In this document: positions 53,778-61,831 of the stretch, piece after piece
Numbering within the stretch: the first letter of the stretch is position 1
Layout: every line of letters begins with the position of its first letter
Assembly: GCF_016342785.1 (NCBI RefSeq)
Contig: NZ_JAEINH010000008.1
Coordinates: forward strand, 1 to 64,000
Source of the DNA: Sanguibacter suaedae
GTDB taxonomy: Bacteria > Actinomycetota > Actinomycetes > Actinomycetales > Cellulomonadaceae
Reading direction: 5' to 3'
DNA length: 64,000 nucleotides
Made by a program: the position numbers and the translations under genes
The notes under the pieces: generated by a model
Told to the model about the DNA's origin: nothing
What the model saw: the letters and a program-made list of their open reading frames with translations, nothing else
Database searches by the model: none

Positions 53778-54910
53778 GGGGCGCCCCGCCCGTGCGCGGC
53801 GGCCTCCTCGACGAGGTGCGCCACCTTCCCGGCGGCGTCCGGGACCCCCACGCTCGCTGCGGCCACCCGCATGCGCGCGAGCGCCTCGGCGTCCCCGAGG
53901 AGGGGGACGACCTCGGACCGTACCCAGCCGGCGGTGAAGTCGTCGTCGGCGACCAGCAGCCCGCCCCCTGCCTCGACGAACGCCGCAGCGTTGAGGCGCT
54001 GCTCGCCGTTGCCGATGGGGAGCGGCACGAAGACCGCAGGTAGCCCCAGGGCTGCGAGCTCGCAGACGGTCCCGGCGCCGGAGCGGCACACGACCAGGTC
54101 CGCCACCGCGTAGGCGTGATGCATGTCCGCGAGGTACTCGAGCACGTGGTAACGGGCCGCCTGGTCGGCGGGCAGGCCTGCTACGGCGCTGCGGACGTCG
54201 TCCGCCTTGCCGCGGCCCGTGAGGTGCAGGACCTGGACGCCGTCACGGGTCAGCTCTTCCGCGCAGGACGCGACGGTGTCATTGATGCGCTTCGCGCCGA
54301 GGGACCCTCCGGTGACGAGCACGACGGGTGCGTCCGGGTCGAGCCCGAGCTCCGCGGCCGCCTTGCGCCGCGACCCGTCGGCGTCGTCGGCACGCTCCGT
54401 CAGCAGGCCCGCGATCTCGGTCCGCAGCGGCAGACCCGTCACCTGGGCGTCGGGGAAGGCCGCCGCCGGGAACGTCAGGGCCACGGAGCGCGCCCACCGT
54501 GCACCGAGGCGGTTCGCAAGACCGGGGCGGGCGTTCTGCTCCTGCACGACGACGGGAACGCCCCGACGGCGTGCGGCGAGGTACGCCGGCGTCGACACGT
54601 AGCCCCCGAAGCCGACGACCACCTGGGCGTCGATCTCGTCGATGGCCGCGCCGGCCGCCCGGACCGCCGCCCGCAGCCGTCCGGGCAGCCGGAACCAGTC
54701 GAGCGTCGGTCGGCGGGGCATCGGCACCCGGGGGACGACCGCGAGCCGTAGCCCTCGGGCCGGGACCAGGTCGGACTCGAGCCCTTCTCGGGTCCCGAGG
54801 ACGACCATCCTCACCCCAGGGTTCCTGCGCTCCAGCTCGTCCGCGACCGCCAGCAGCGGATTGACGTGCCCGGCCGTGCCGCCGCCCGCCAGGAGTACTG
54901 ACTCAACCAC
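53774..54910 (-). CDS. murG: UDP-GlcNAc transferase MurG
   Basis: Converts lipid I to lipid II at the inner face of the membrane. The 378-residue GT28 protein has LLAGGGTAGHVNPLLAVAD at the N-terminus, QEQNARPGLANR in the middle and RSGAGTVCELAALGLPA at the UDP site. The GTG start lies inside the ftsW 3' end (8-base overlap) and has a GAGGGA site. Confidence 0.96.
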   Translation of the reverse strand: MVESVLLAGGGTAGHVNPLLAVADELERRNPGVRMVVLGTREGLESDLVPARGLRLAVVPRVPMPRRPTLDWFRLPGRLRAAVRAAGAAIDEIDAQVVVGFGGYVSTPAYLAARRRGVPVVVQEQNARPGLANRLGARWARSVALTFPAAAFPDAQVTGLPLRTEIAGLLTERADDADGSRRKAAAELGLDPDAPVVLVTGGSLGAKRINDTVASCAEELTRDGVQVLHLTGRGKADDVRSAVAGLPADQAARYHVLEYLADMHHAYAVADLVVCRSGAGTVCELAALGLPAVFVPLPIGNGEQRLNAAAFVEAGGGLLVADDDFTAGWVRSEVVPLLGDAEALARMRVAAASVGVPDAAGKVAHLVEEAAAHGRGAP

Positions 54911-56213
54911 GAGATCCCTCACGTTCTGTCTTCTCGTCCGCGCGCCCTGCGCGGCCCCGTCGTCCTCGCGCGGCGCCACCGACGACCGCGATCGACCGGC
55001 GCACCACGCTGGGTCGCGCCGAGAGCGCCTCGCGCGCGCCCGGTTCGTCCCGTGCGAAGGATAGAGCCATCCCGAGGCCGAGCATGGTCGCGACCAGCGC
55101 AGACCCTCCTGCCGAGACCAGCGGGAGCGGAACCCCGATGACGGGGAAGAGCCCGATGACCACGCCGATGTTCACCAGCGCCTGACCCACGATCCAGCAC
55201 GCGAGGGCCGACGTGGTGATCTTCACCATGGGGTCCGGGTGACGGCGGACGACGCGGACCATGGACAGGCCCAGGAGGCCGAACAGGAGGAGCACGAGGA
55301 GCGTCCCGGGCAGGCCGAGCTCCTCCCCGAGGACCGCGAAGATGTAGTCGTTGTGCGCCTCGGGGAGGTAAGACCACTTCTCGAAGCCCGCACCCAGCCC
55401 GACTCCGGTGAGCCCGCCCGTCCCGAGGGCCTCGAGTCCCCGAGCAGCCTGGTAGCACTCGTTCTGCTTGTCGCAGTCGGCGCCGTAGGTGGCCATGATG
55501 CGCATCACGCGGTTCTGCGAGGTGAGGACGAGCGCGACCACACCGGCGATCCCGGCGAGGCCCGCGACGGCGAACATCCGCATGGGCACGCCGGCGACGA
55601 ACATGGCCCCGGCGACGAGGAGGAGGAGGATGAGCGCCGTCCCCAGGTCGTTGCCCGCGAGCACGAGGAGGACGACGAGCCCCGCCACGGGGACCGCCGG
55701 GACGAAGGCGTGCTTCCAGCTGGTCAGCAGCGAGAGCTTGCGGCCGAGGACCACGCCGAGCCACAGCGCGAGAGCCACCTTCGCGAGCTCGGACGGCTGG
55801 ATCATGACGCTGCTGCTGAGCCGCACCCAGTTCGTGTTGCCGTTCGCGCCGTAGGCCAACGGCGTGAAGATCAGCATCTGCAGGGCGATCGCCACGAACA
55901 GCGCGGGCCAGGCGATGCGCTTGTAGAACGACGGGCGCAGGAACATCGCCAGGATCATGAAGGGCAGGCCCATGAGGGCGAACTTCGCCTGGTTGAGGAA
56001 CACCGAGTAGGCGGAGTCGCCGTTCTGGAGCGCGTCGACCGACGAGCTGGACAGGACCATGGCGAGCCCGAGCACGAGCAGGAGGATCGTCGAGCCGCCC
56101 ATGAGGTAGTAGCTCATCACCGGGCTGCGCCACTGCACCGACCAGATGCCGCGCACGGTGGGCGGCTGGTCGTCCCGCGGGCCTGCGGGGCGCGGAGAGG
56201 TCGTCTGCGTCAT
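54903..56213 (-). CDS. ftsW: Septal peptidoglycan glycosyltransferase FtsW
   Basis: SEDS-family polymerase that works with FtsI at the septum. The 436-residue protein has about ten hydrophobic helices. Conserved blocks are IQPSELAKVALALWLG, the EAHNDYIFAVLGEELG loop and PLPLVSAGGSALVATMLGLG. The C-terminal 50 residues are cytoplasmic and basic. It starts 11 bases after murD. Confidence 0.95.
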   Translation of the reverse strand: MTQTTSPRPAGPRDDQPPTVRGIWSVQWRSPVMSYYLMGGSTILLLVLGLAMVLSSSSVDALQNGDSAYSVFLNQAKFALMGLPFMILAMFLRPSFYKRIAWPALFVAIALQMLIFTPLAYGANGNTNWVRLSSSVMIQPSELAKVALALWLGVVLGRKLSLLTSWKHAFVPAVPVAGLVVLLVLAGNDLGTALILLLLVAGAMFVAGVPMRMFAVAGLAGIAGVVALVLTSQNRVMRIMATYGADCDKQNECYQAARGLEALGTGGLTGVGLGAGFEKWSYLPEAHNDYIFAVLGEELGLPGTLLVLLLFGLLGLSMVRVVRRHPDPMVKITTSALACWIVGQALVNIGVVIGLFPVIGVPLPLVSAGGSALVATMLGLGMALSFARDEPGAREALSARPSVVRRSIAVVGGAARGRRGRAGRADEKTEREGSRG

Positions 56214-56224
56214 GAAACCGTGCC

Positions 56225-57658
56225 CTACCCGCCGTGCGACGAGGTCTCGGCGACGCGACGCGCCTCCTGGGCGAAGGAGTCGCCCCGCTCCGCGTAGGAC
56301 CGGAACTGGTCCATGGAGGCGCACGCGGGCGCGAGGAGGACCGTGTCGCCCGGACGGGCGAGCACGGTGGCCTGGTCGACGGCACGGCGCATCACCGTCC
56401 CAGTGTCACCAGGATCGATCTCGACGACCGGGATATCGGGGGCGTGTCGGTCCAGCGCCGCCCGCAGCCCCGCACGGTCGACGCCGATGAGCACCGCCGC
56501 CCTCAGACGGTCGGCGCGCGCGGCGACGAGCTCGTCGAAGGTGGCACCCTTGACGAGCCCTCCCGCGATCCAGACGACCGAACCCTCCGCGAACGCGCCC
56601 AACGAGGCACCGGCCGCGTGGGCGTTGGTCGCCTTCGAGTCGTCGACGAAGGTCACTCCCCCGACCGTCGCGACGGTCTCGATGCGGTGGCCGCCCGGAG
56701 CGAACGCCCGCAGCCCGTCGCGGACCGCGCTCGCCCCGACACCGTAGCCGCGGGCGAGGGCCGCCGCCGCGAGGGCGTCGGCGACCACGTGGGACGGGAC
56801 CCGACCGTCCGGGCCGGCGAGGTGAACGAGGTCGTCGAGCGTCCCCAGCTCGGCGGCCGTGCCGTAGCGGGACGGGTCGTCGGGCGCGGCGTGGAACGCA
56901 CGGTCGACGAGCACGCCCTCGACGACCCCGAGCTGTGACCGTCCGGGAGCCCCGAGGGTGAAGCCGACGGCGAGGGCACCCTCGACGACGTCGGCGTCGC
57001 GGACGAGGCCCTCGGTGAGGGGGTCAACCGTGTTGTAGACGCAGGCCACCTGGGCGCGGGCGAACACGCGGCCCTTCGCGGCGGCGTACTCGTCGAACGT
57101 CCCGTGCCAGTCGAGGTGGTCGGGCGCGACGTTGAGGACCGCGCCGACGAGCGCGGACATGGAGTGCGTGAAGTGCAGCTGGAAGCTCGACAGCTCGACC
57201 GCGAGGACCTCGAGGTCCGGGTCGAGCACGGCCTCCACGAGTGGCCGTCCGACGTTCCCCACCGCTGCCGCCCGGCGACCGTCGGCCGTGAGGATCGAGG
57301 CGAGCATCTCGACGGTGGTGGTCTTCCCGTTGGTGCCCGTGAGCGCGAGCCACGGCGCCGGTTCCCCTGTCGCCGCGGTCGGCACCCGAAGGTGCCAGGC
57401 GAGCTCGACCTCGCTCCACACGGGGATCCCGCGAGCGGCGGCCTCGGCGAGGGCGGGCTCCGTGGGACGCCACCCGGGCGAGGTGACGACGAGGTCCACC
57501 TCGTCGAACGGCACCGTCGACGCCTCCCGGTGGTCGGCGTCGGCCGCGGACGCGTCGAGGGTGACCACGGCCTTCGTACGCCCGCGCAGCGCGGCGACGA
57601 CCGCGCGCCCGGTGACCCCGAGCCCGGTGACGAGGACGCGCGACGATCCGATGTCCAC
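56225..57658 (-). CDS. murD: UDP-MurNAc-L-Ala--D-glutamate ligase
   Basis: Adds D-glutamate to the stem peptide. The 477-residue protein has VLVTGLGVTGRAVVAAL at the N-terminus, the ATP loop ALTGTNGKTTTVEML, APDHLDWHGT and DSKATNAHAA. The GTG start overlaps the mraY stop by one base (TAGTG). Confidence 0.95.
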   Translation of the reverse strand: MDIGSSRVLVTGLGVTGRAVVAALRGRTKAVVTLDASAADADHREASTVPFDEVDLVVTSPGWRPTEPALAEAAARGIPVWSEVELAWHLRVPTAATGEPAPWLALTGTNGKTTTVEMLASILTADGRRAAAVGNVGRPLVEAVLDPDLEVLAVELSSFQLHFTHSMSALVGAVLNVAPDHLDWHGTFDEYAAAKGRVFARAQVACVYNTVDPLTEGLVRDADVVEGALAVGFTLGAPGRSQLGVVEGVLVDRAFHAAPDDPSRYGTAAELGTLDDLVHLAGPDGRVPSHVVADALAAAALARGYGVGASAVRDGLRAFAPGGHRIETVATVGGVTFVDDSKATNAHAAGASLGAFAEGSVVWIAGGLVKGATFDELVAARADRLRAAVLIGVDRAGLRAALDRHAPDIPVVEIDPGDTGTVMRRAVDQATVLARPGDTVLLAPACASMDQFRSYAERGDSFAQEARRVAETSSHGG

Positions 57659-58740
57659 TACCCGACGACCCACTCCGCGTAGAAGATGCCCATGCCCAGG
57701 GCGACGAAGAGCCCGGCGATGATCCAGAACCGGATGACGATGGTCACCTCGCCCCACCCGGACAGCTCGAAGTGGTGGTGGAGCGGGGCCATCTTGAAGA
57801 CCCGCTTGCCGGTCATCTTGAAGAACCCGATCTGGATGACGTCCGAGAGGACGACGAGGACGAACATGCCGCCGACGATCACCGCGAGCAGCTCCGTCCT
57901 CGAGAGGATGGAGAGGCCGGCGAGCGCGCCGCCGAGCGCGAGCGACCCGGTGTCTCCCATGAAGATGCGCGCAGGTGAGGCGTTCCACCAGAGGAACCCG
58001 AAGCACGCGCCGACGATGGCCGCGGCGACGATCGCGAGGTCGAGCGGGTCGCGCACCTCGTAGCAGCGGGGTCCCACCGAGCTCAGCCACTGGCAGTTCT
58101 GGTTGTACTGCCAGATGCCCATGATGACGTAGGCACCGAACACGATGAGGGACACGCCGGTCGCCAGGCCGTCGAGCCCGTCGGTGAGGTTCACGGCGTT
58201 GGACCACGCGGTGATGACGAGGTTCGCCCAGACCACGAAGAGGATGAGTCCCACGGTGACGCCGGCGAACGCGAGGTCGAGGTTCGTGTCACGGATGAAC
58301 GAGATCTTCGTGGACGCCGGCGTGCGGAAGTTCGAGTTGGGGAACTGCAGCGCCAGGACCGCGAAGGAGATCCCGACGACGCCCTGCCCGACGATCTTCC
58401 ACCGGGCGGACAGGCCGAGGCTCCGCTGCCTGGAGATCTTGATGTAGTCGTCGAGGAACCCGACGAGCCCCAGCCCCGTCATGAGGAAGATCACGAGGAT
58501 GGCCGACGCGGACGGGATCTTGCCGCTGACGATGCTCGACACCGCCCACCCTGCGAGGGTGGCTCCGATGATGACGACCCCACCCATGGTGGGGGTGCCG
58601 CGCTTGGTGAAGTGCGCAGTGGGGCCGTCCTGCCGGATGAACTGCCCGTAGTTGCGCCGGACGAGGAGCCGGATGAACAGCGGCGTCCCGAACAGTGCGA
58701 CGAGCAGCGCCACACCGGACGAGACGAGGACGGCGATCAC
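57658..58740 (-). CDS. mraY: Phospho-MurNAc-pentapeptide transferase
   Basis: Makes lipid I at the membrane from UDP-MurNAc-pentapeptide and undecaprenyl phosphate. The 360-residue polytopic protein has the magnesium motif [21 protein letters not shown] and the [13 protein letters not shown] loop. The GTG start overlaps the murF stop by 4 bases; codons further upstream in frame are arginine-rich and not conserved. Confidence 0.96.
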   Translation of the reverse strand: MIAVLVSSGVALLVALFGTPLFIRLLVRRNYGQFIRQDGPTAHFTKRGTPTMGGVVIIGATLAGWAVSSIVSGKIPSASAILVIFLMTGLGLVGFLDDYIKISRQRSLGLSARWKIVGQGVVGISFAVLALQFPNSNFRTPASTKISFIRDTNLDLAFAGVTVGLILFVVWANLVITAWSNAVNLTDGLDGLATGVSLIVFGAYVIMGIWQYNQNCQWLSSVGPRCYEVRDPLDLAIVAAAIVGACFGFLWWNASPARIFMGDTGSLALGGALAGLSILSRTELLAVIVGGMFVLVVLSDVIQIGFFKMTGKRVFKMAPLHHHFELSGWGEVTIVIRFWIIAGLFVALGMGIFYAEWVVG

Positions 58741-60134
58741 GAGGCGACCGACCCGGCGGCGAGCTCGTCGGCGAGTCGCCACAGCCCGGAGCCGTTGGAC
58801 GACTTCACGAGGACGACGTCCCCGTCACGCAGCTCGCCCGCGAGGAAGGCCGACGCCGCGGCCACGTCGGCCACCTCGACGACCTCGTCGCCCCACGATC
58901 CCTCCTGGGTGGCCCCGTCCGCGATGCCGGACGCACCCGCCCCGACCACCACGAGGAGCTTCACGTTGAGCCGCACCGCGAGGCGGCCGATCTCGTCGTG
59001 CGCCTCGCGGGCGTCCGGACCGAGCTCGAGCATCTCCCCGAGGACCGCGACGGAGCGGCGCTCCCGGCCCGCCATGACGGCGAGCGCCTTGAGCGCCGCG
59101 CGCATGGAGTCCGGGTTGGCGTTGTAGGAGTCGTCGATGACGGTCACACCGTCGGGACGGTCGGTGACCGCCATCCGGTGCGGGCTCACGGCACCCGCGG
59201 AGGCGAGGCGACGCGCCACCTCCTCGACGGGGACGCCCAGCTCGAGGGCGGCGGACGCCGTCGCGAGCGCGTTGGTCAGGTGGTGCTCCCCCACGAGGCG
59301 GAGGGACACCGGGGTCGCCGTCCCGTCGACGAGCATGGAGAAGGACACGTGGCCGCCGTCGTCCGTCCGGACGTCACGTGCCCGCACGGTCGCGTCTCGC
59401 ACGGTGCCGTAGGTGACCACGCGGCCCGGTGCGACGTCACGCATCGCCACGACCCGGTGGTCGTCGGCGTTGAGGACGGCAACGCCACCGGGCGCCAGCC
59501 CGGTGACGATCTCGGACTTGGCGCGGGCGACCGACTCGATGCCTCCGAACCCACCGAGGTGCGCGCTGCCGACGACGAGGACGATCGACACGTCCGGCGG
59601 TGCGATGCCCGTGAGGTACGTGAGCTCGCCGATCGCCGCCGCACCCATCTCGAGGACGAGGAAACGGGTGGAGGGCGAGGCCTCGAGCACGGTGAGGGGA
59701 AGACCGATCTCGTTGTTGAACGAGGCCTCGGGCATGACGGTCTCCCCCGACGACGCGAGGACCTGACCGAGAAGGTCCTTCGTGGTCGTCTTGCCGACGG
59801 AACCGGTGACCGCGACCACGCGCAGGTCGCCGGCGGCCCGCAGCCTCCGCAGGTGCTCGGCGGCGAGGAGCCCCAGCGCGTGCGCGACGTCGTCGACGAC
59901 CACGCACGGCACATCGTCGACCTCGCGCCCCGCGAGGACCAGCTGGGCGCCGGCCCGCACCGCGCCGACCGCGTGGTCGTGCCCGTCGGAGCGGTCCCCT
60001 GCGAGGGCCACGAAGAGCCCGCCGGGGCCCGCCTTGCGCGAGTCGATGACGACGGGCCCGTGCACCCGCCCGGGGTCGGCCGTGAGGCGCCCGCCGGTGA
60101 GGTGCGCCACCTCGGCTGCTGTCAGGTCGATCAC
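58737..60134 (-). CDS. murF: UDP-MurNAc-tripeptide--D-Ala-D-Ala ligase
   Basis: Adds D-Ala-D-Ala to the tripeptide. The 465-residue Mur ligase has [15 protein letters not shown] in the N-domain, the ATP loop [14 protein letters not shown], and [15 protein letters not shown] in the C-domain. The GTG start overlaps the murE stop by 4 bases. Confidence 0.95.
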   Translation of the reverse strand: MIDLTAAEVAHLTGGRLTADPGRVHGPVVIDSRKAGPGGLFVALAGDRSDGHDHAVGAVRAGAQLVLAGREVDDVPCVVVDDVAHALGLLAAEHLRRLRAAGDLRVVAVTGSVGKTTTKDLLGQVLASSGETVMPEASFNNEIGLPLTVLEASPSTRFLVLEMGAAAIGELTYLTGIAPPDVSIVLVVGSAHLGGFGGIESVARAKSEIVTGLAPGGVAVLNADDHRVVAMRDVAPGRVVTYGTVRDATVRARDVRTDDGGHVSFSMLVDGTATPVSLRLVGEHHLTNALATASAALELGVPVEEVARRLASAGAVSPHRMAVTDRPDGVTVIDDSYNANPDSMRAALKALAVMAGRERRSVAVLGEMLELGPDAREAHDEIGRLAVRLNVKLLVVVGAGASGIADGATQEGSWGDEVVEVADVAAASAFLAGELRDGDVVLVKSSNGSGLWRLADELAAGSVAS

Positions 60135-61759
60135 TCGTCGCGCTCCGTCTCTCGTTGCGTACCGGACGCCCCCGCGACCGCACCGGCACGGGTGGCCCAG
60201 GCGTCGCGGACCGCGTCGCGGTCGTTGTACCGGTGGAACACCCCGGCGACCTCCTGGGTGGGCTCGTGCCCCTTCCCCGTGACGATGACGGTGTCGCCGT
60301 CACCTGCCAGCGACACACCGTACGCCACCGCGGCGGATCGTGGCGCCACCTCGTGCACCCTGTCGAGGTCCGGGCGGACGGTGCGCACCCCCTCGAGGAT
60401 CGCGGCGCGGATGCTCTCCGGCGCCTCCGACCGCGGGTTCTCGTCGGTGACGACGAGGACGTCCGCGAGGCGCGCCGCGATCTCGCCCATGATCGGTCGC
60501 TTGCCGGTGTCCCTGTCGCCGTCGGACCCGAAGACGATCACGAGCCTGCCGGGCGTGATGGCGCGGACGCCGGAGAGCGCGAGCTCGAGGGCGTCGGGCG
60601 TGTGCGCGTAGTCGACGAGGACGAGCGGCCCACCGTCCTCGCGCTCGACGACCCGCTCCATGCGTCCGGGGACCGCCGCCGCGACGGCGACGCCCTGCGC
60701 CGCGTCCTCGAGCGGCACACCGGCCCGCGCTGCGACGACGAGGGCCAGCGCCGCGTTCGACACGTTGACCTCCCCGGGGAGCGGGCTGCGGCCCGTGACG
60801 CTCTGGCCGTCGGGGCCCTCGAGGACGAAGGTCGAGCCGACCCCGTCGAGCCCGACGGTCGCCGAGGTGACCCGCCAGTCGGCCGTGGCCGACGCCGGGG
60901 TCCCGGGCCGGGTGGAGAGCGTGTCGACCCGGATGGTCGCCTCGCGGGCGAGGCGTGCCCCCCACTCGTCGTCGACGCAGACGACCCCCCGGGCGGCGAG
61001 CTCGGGCGAGAAGAGCCGAGCCTTGTCCCGGTAGTACCCCTCCATGTCGCCGTGGAAGTCGAGGTGGTCGCGCTGCAGGTTGGTGAAGGCCACGACGTCG
61101 AACCGCATCCCCGCGACCCGTTGCAGCGCGAGAGCGTGCGACGAGACCTCCATGGTGAGCGCCGTCGTGCCTTCCTCGAGGGCGAGATCGAGGATGCCGT
61201 GGAGCACCGGGGCCTCGACCGTGGTCCGCGGGCTCTCGATGGACCGGTCGCCGATCCGCAGCTCGATGGTGCCCACGACGGCCGTGGTGCCGTGCATCTG
61301 GCGCAGCGCGGCGTCCACGAGGTACGTCGTGGTCGTCTTGCCGTTGGTGCCCGTCACCCCGACGGTGAGGAGCCGCTCGGCCGGGTCGTCGTAGAACCAC
61401 GCGGACAGGGCACCGAGGGTCCGCCGCGCGTCGGCGGCGTCGGGCAGGACGAGGACGGGGAGGTCGGGCCCACCGTCCGCGGCGGCCTGCTCGACGATGC
61501 GCGCCCCGGCGGGATCGGTGAGGACCGCGACGGCGCCGGACTCGACCGCTGCGGCGACGTACCGCGCACCGTGGGACGTGAGGCCGGTGAGGGCGACGAA
61601 GAGGTCTCCGGGGAGGACGTCGGCGCTGCCGACGGCGAGCCCGGTGACCTCCACGTCGGCCGCAGACGGATCGCTCACCAGCGTGAACGCCGAGGCGATC
61701 GACTCGAGTGTGCGGGGGTTCCTCACGGTCGGGCGCATGCGGCCCTGCTCGGACGTCAT
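60131..61759 (-). CDS. murE: UDP-MurNAc-dipeptide--diamino acid ligase
   Basis: Adds the third, diamino residue of the stem peptide. The 542-residue protein has the ATP loop VTGTNGKTTTTYLV at 134-147, NLQRDHLDFHGDMEGY and DYAHTPDALE. The specificity loop reads ENPR at 440-443, where diaminopimelate enzymes usually have DNPR. The residue could be diaminopimelate, lysine or ornithine. A TAGATT box lies six bases before the ATG, so murE heads a leaderless transcript within the cluster. Confidence 0.95.
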   Translation of the reverse strand: MTSEQGRMRPTVRNPRTLESIASAFTLVSDPSAADVEVTGLAVGSADVLPGDLFVALTGLTSHGARYVAAAVESGAVAVLTDPAGARIVEQAAADGGPDLPVLVLPDAADARRTLGALSAWFYDDPAERLLTVGVTGTNGKTTTTYLVDAALRQMHGTTAVVGTIELRIGDRSIESPRTTVEAPVLHGILDLALEEGTTALTMEVSSHALALQRVAGMRFDVVAFTNLQRDHLDFHGDMEGYYRDKARLFSPELAARGVVCVDDEWGARLAREATIRVDTLSTRPGTPASATADWRVTSATVGLDGVGSTFVLEGPDGQSVTGRSPLPGEVNVSNAALALVVAARAGVPLEDAAQGVAVAAAVPGRMERVVEREDGGPLVLVDYAHTPDALELALSGVRAITPGRLVIVFGSDGDRDTGKRPIMGEIAARLADVLVVTDENPRSEAPESIRAAILEGVRTVRPDLDRVHEVAPRSAAVAYGVSLAGDGDTVIVTGKGHEPTQEVAGVFHRYNDRDAVRDAWATRAGAVAGASGTQRETERDE

Positions 61760-61765
61760 GGGCTC

Positions 61766-61771
61766 AATCTA
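61766..61771 (-). promoter_or_regulatory. -10 box of murE, leaderless type
   Basis: TAGATT, six bases, then the murE ATG. It lies in the 72-base gap after ftsI, the first real gap of the cluster in this window. Confidence 0.5.
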
Positions 61772-61831
61772 TCCTGGCGAACGCGACGCTCCGTGCGCCC
61801 GCGAGCGTCCTGACCTGCGGTGTGGTGATCC

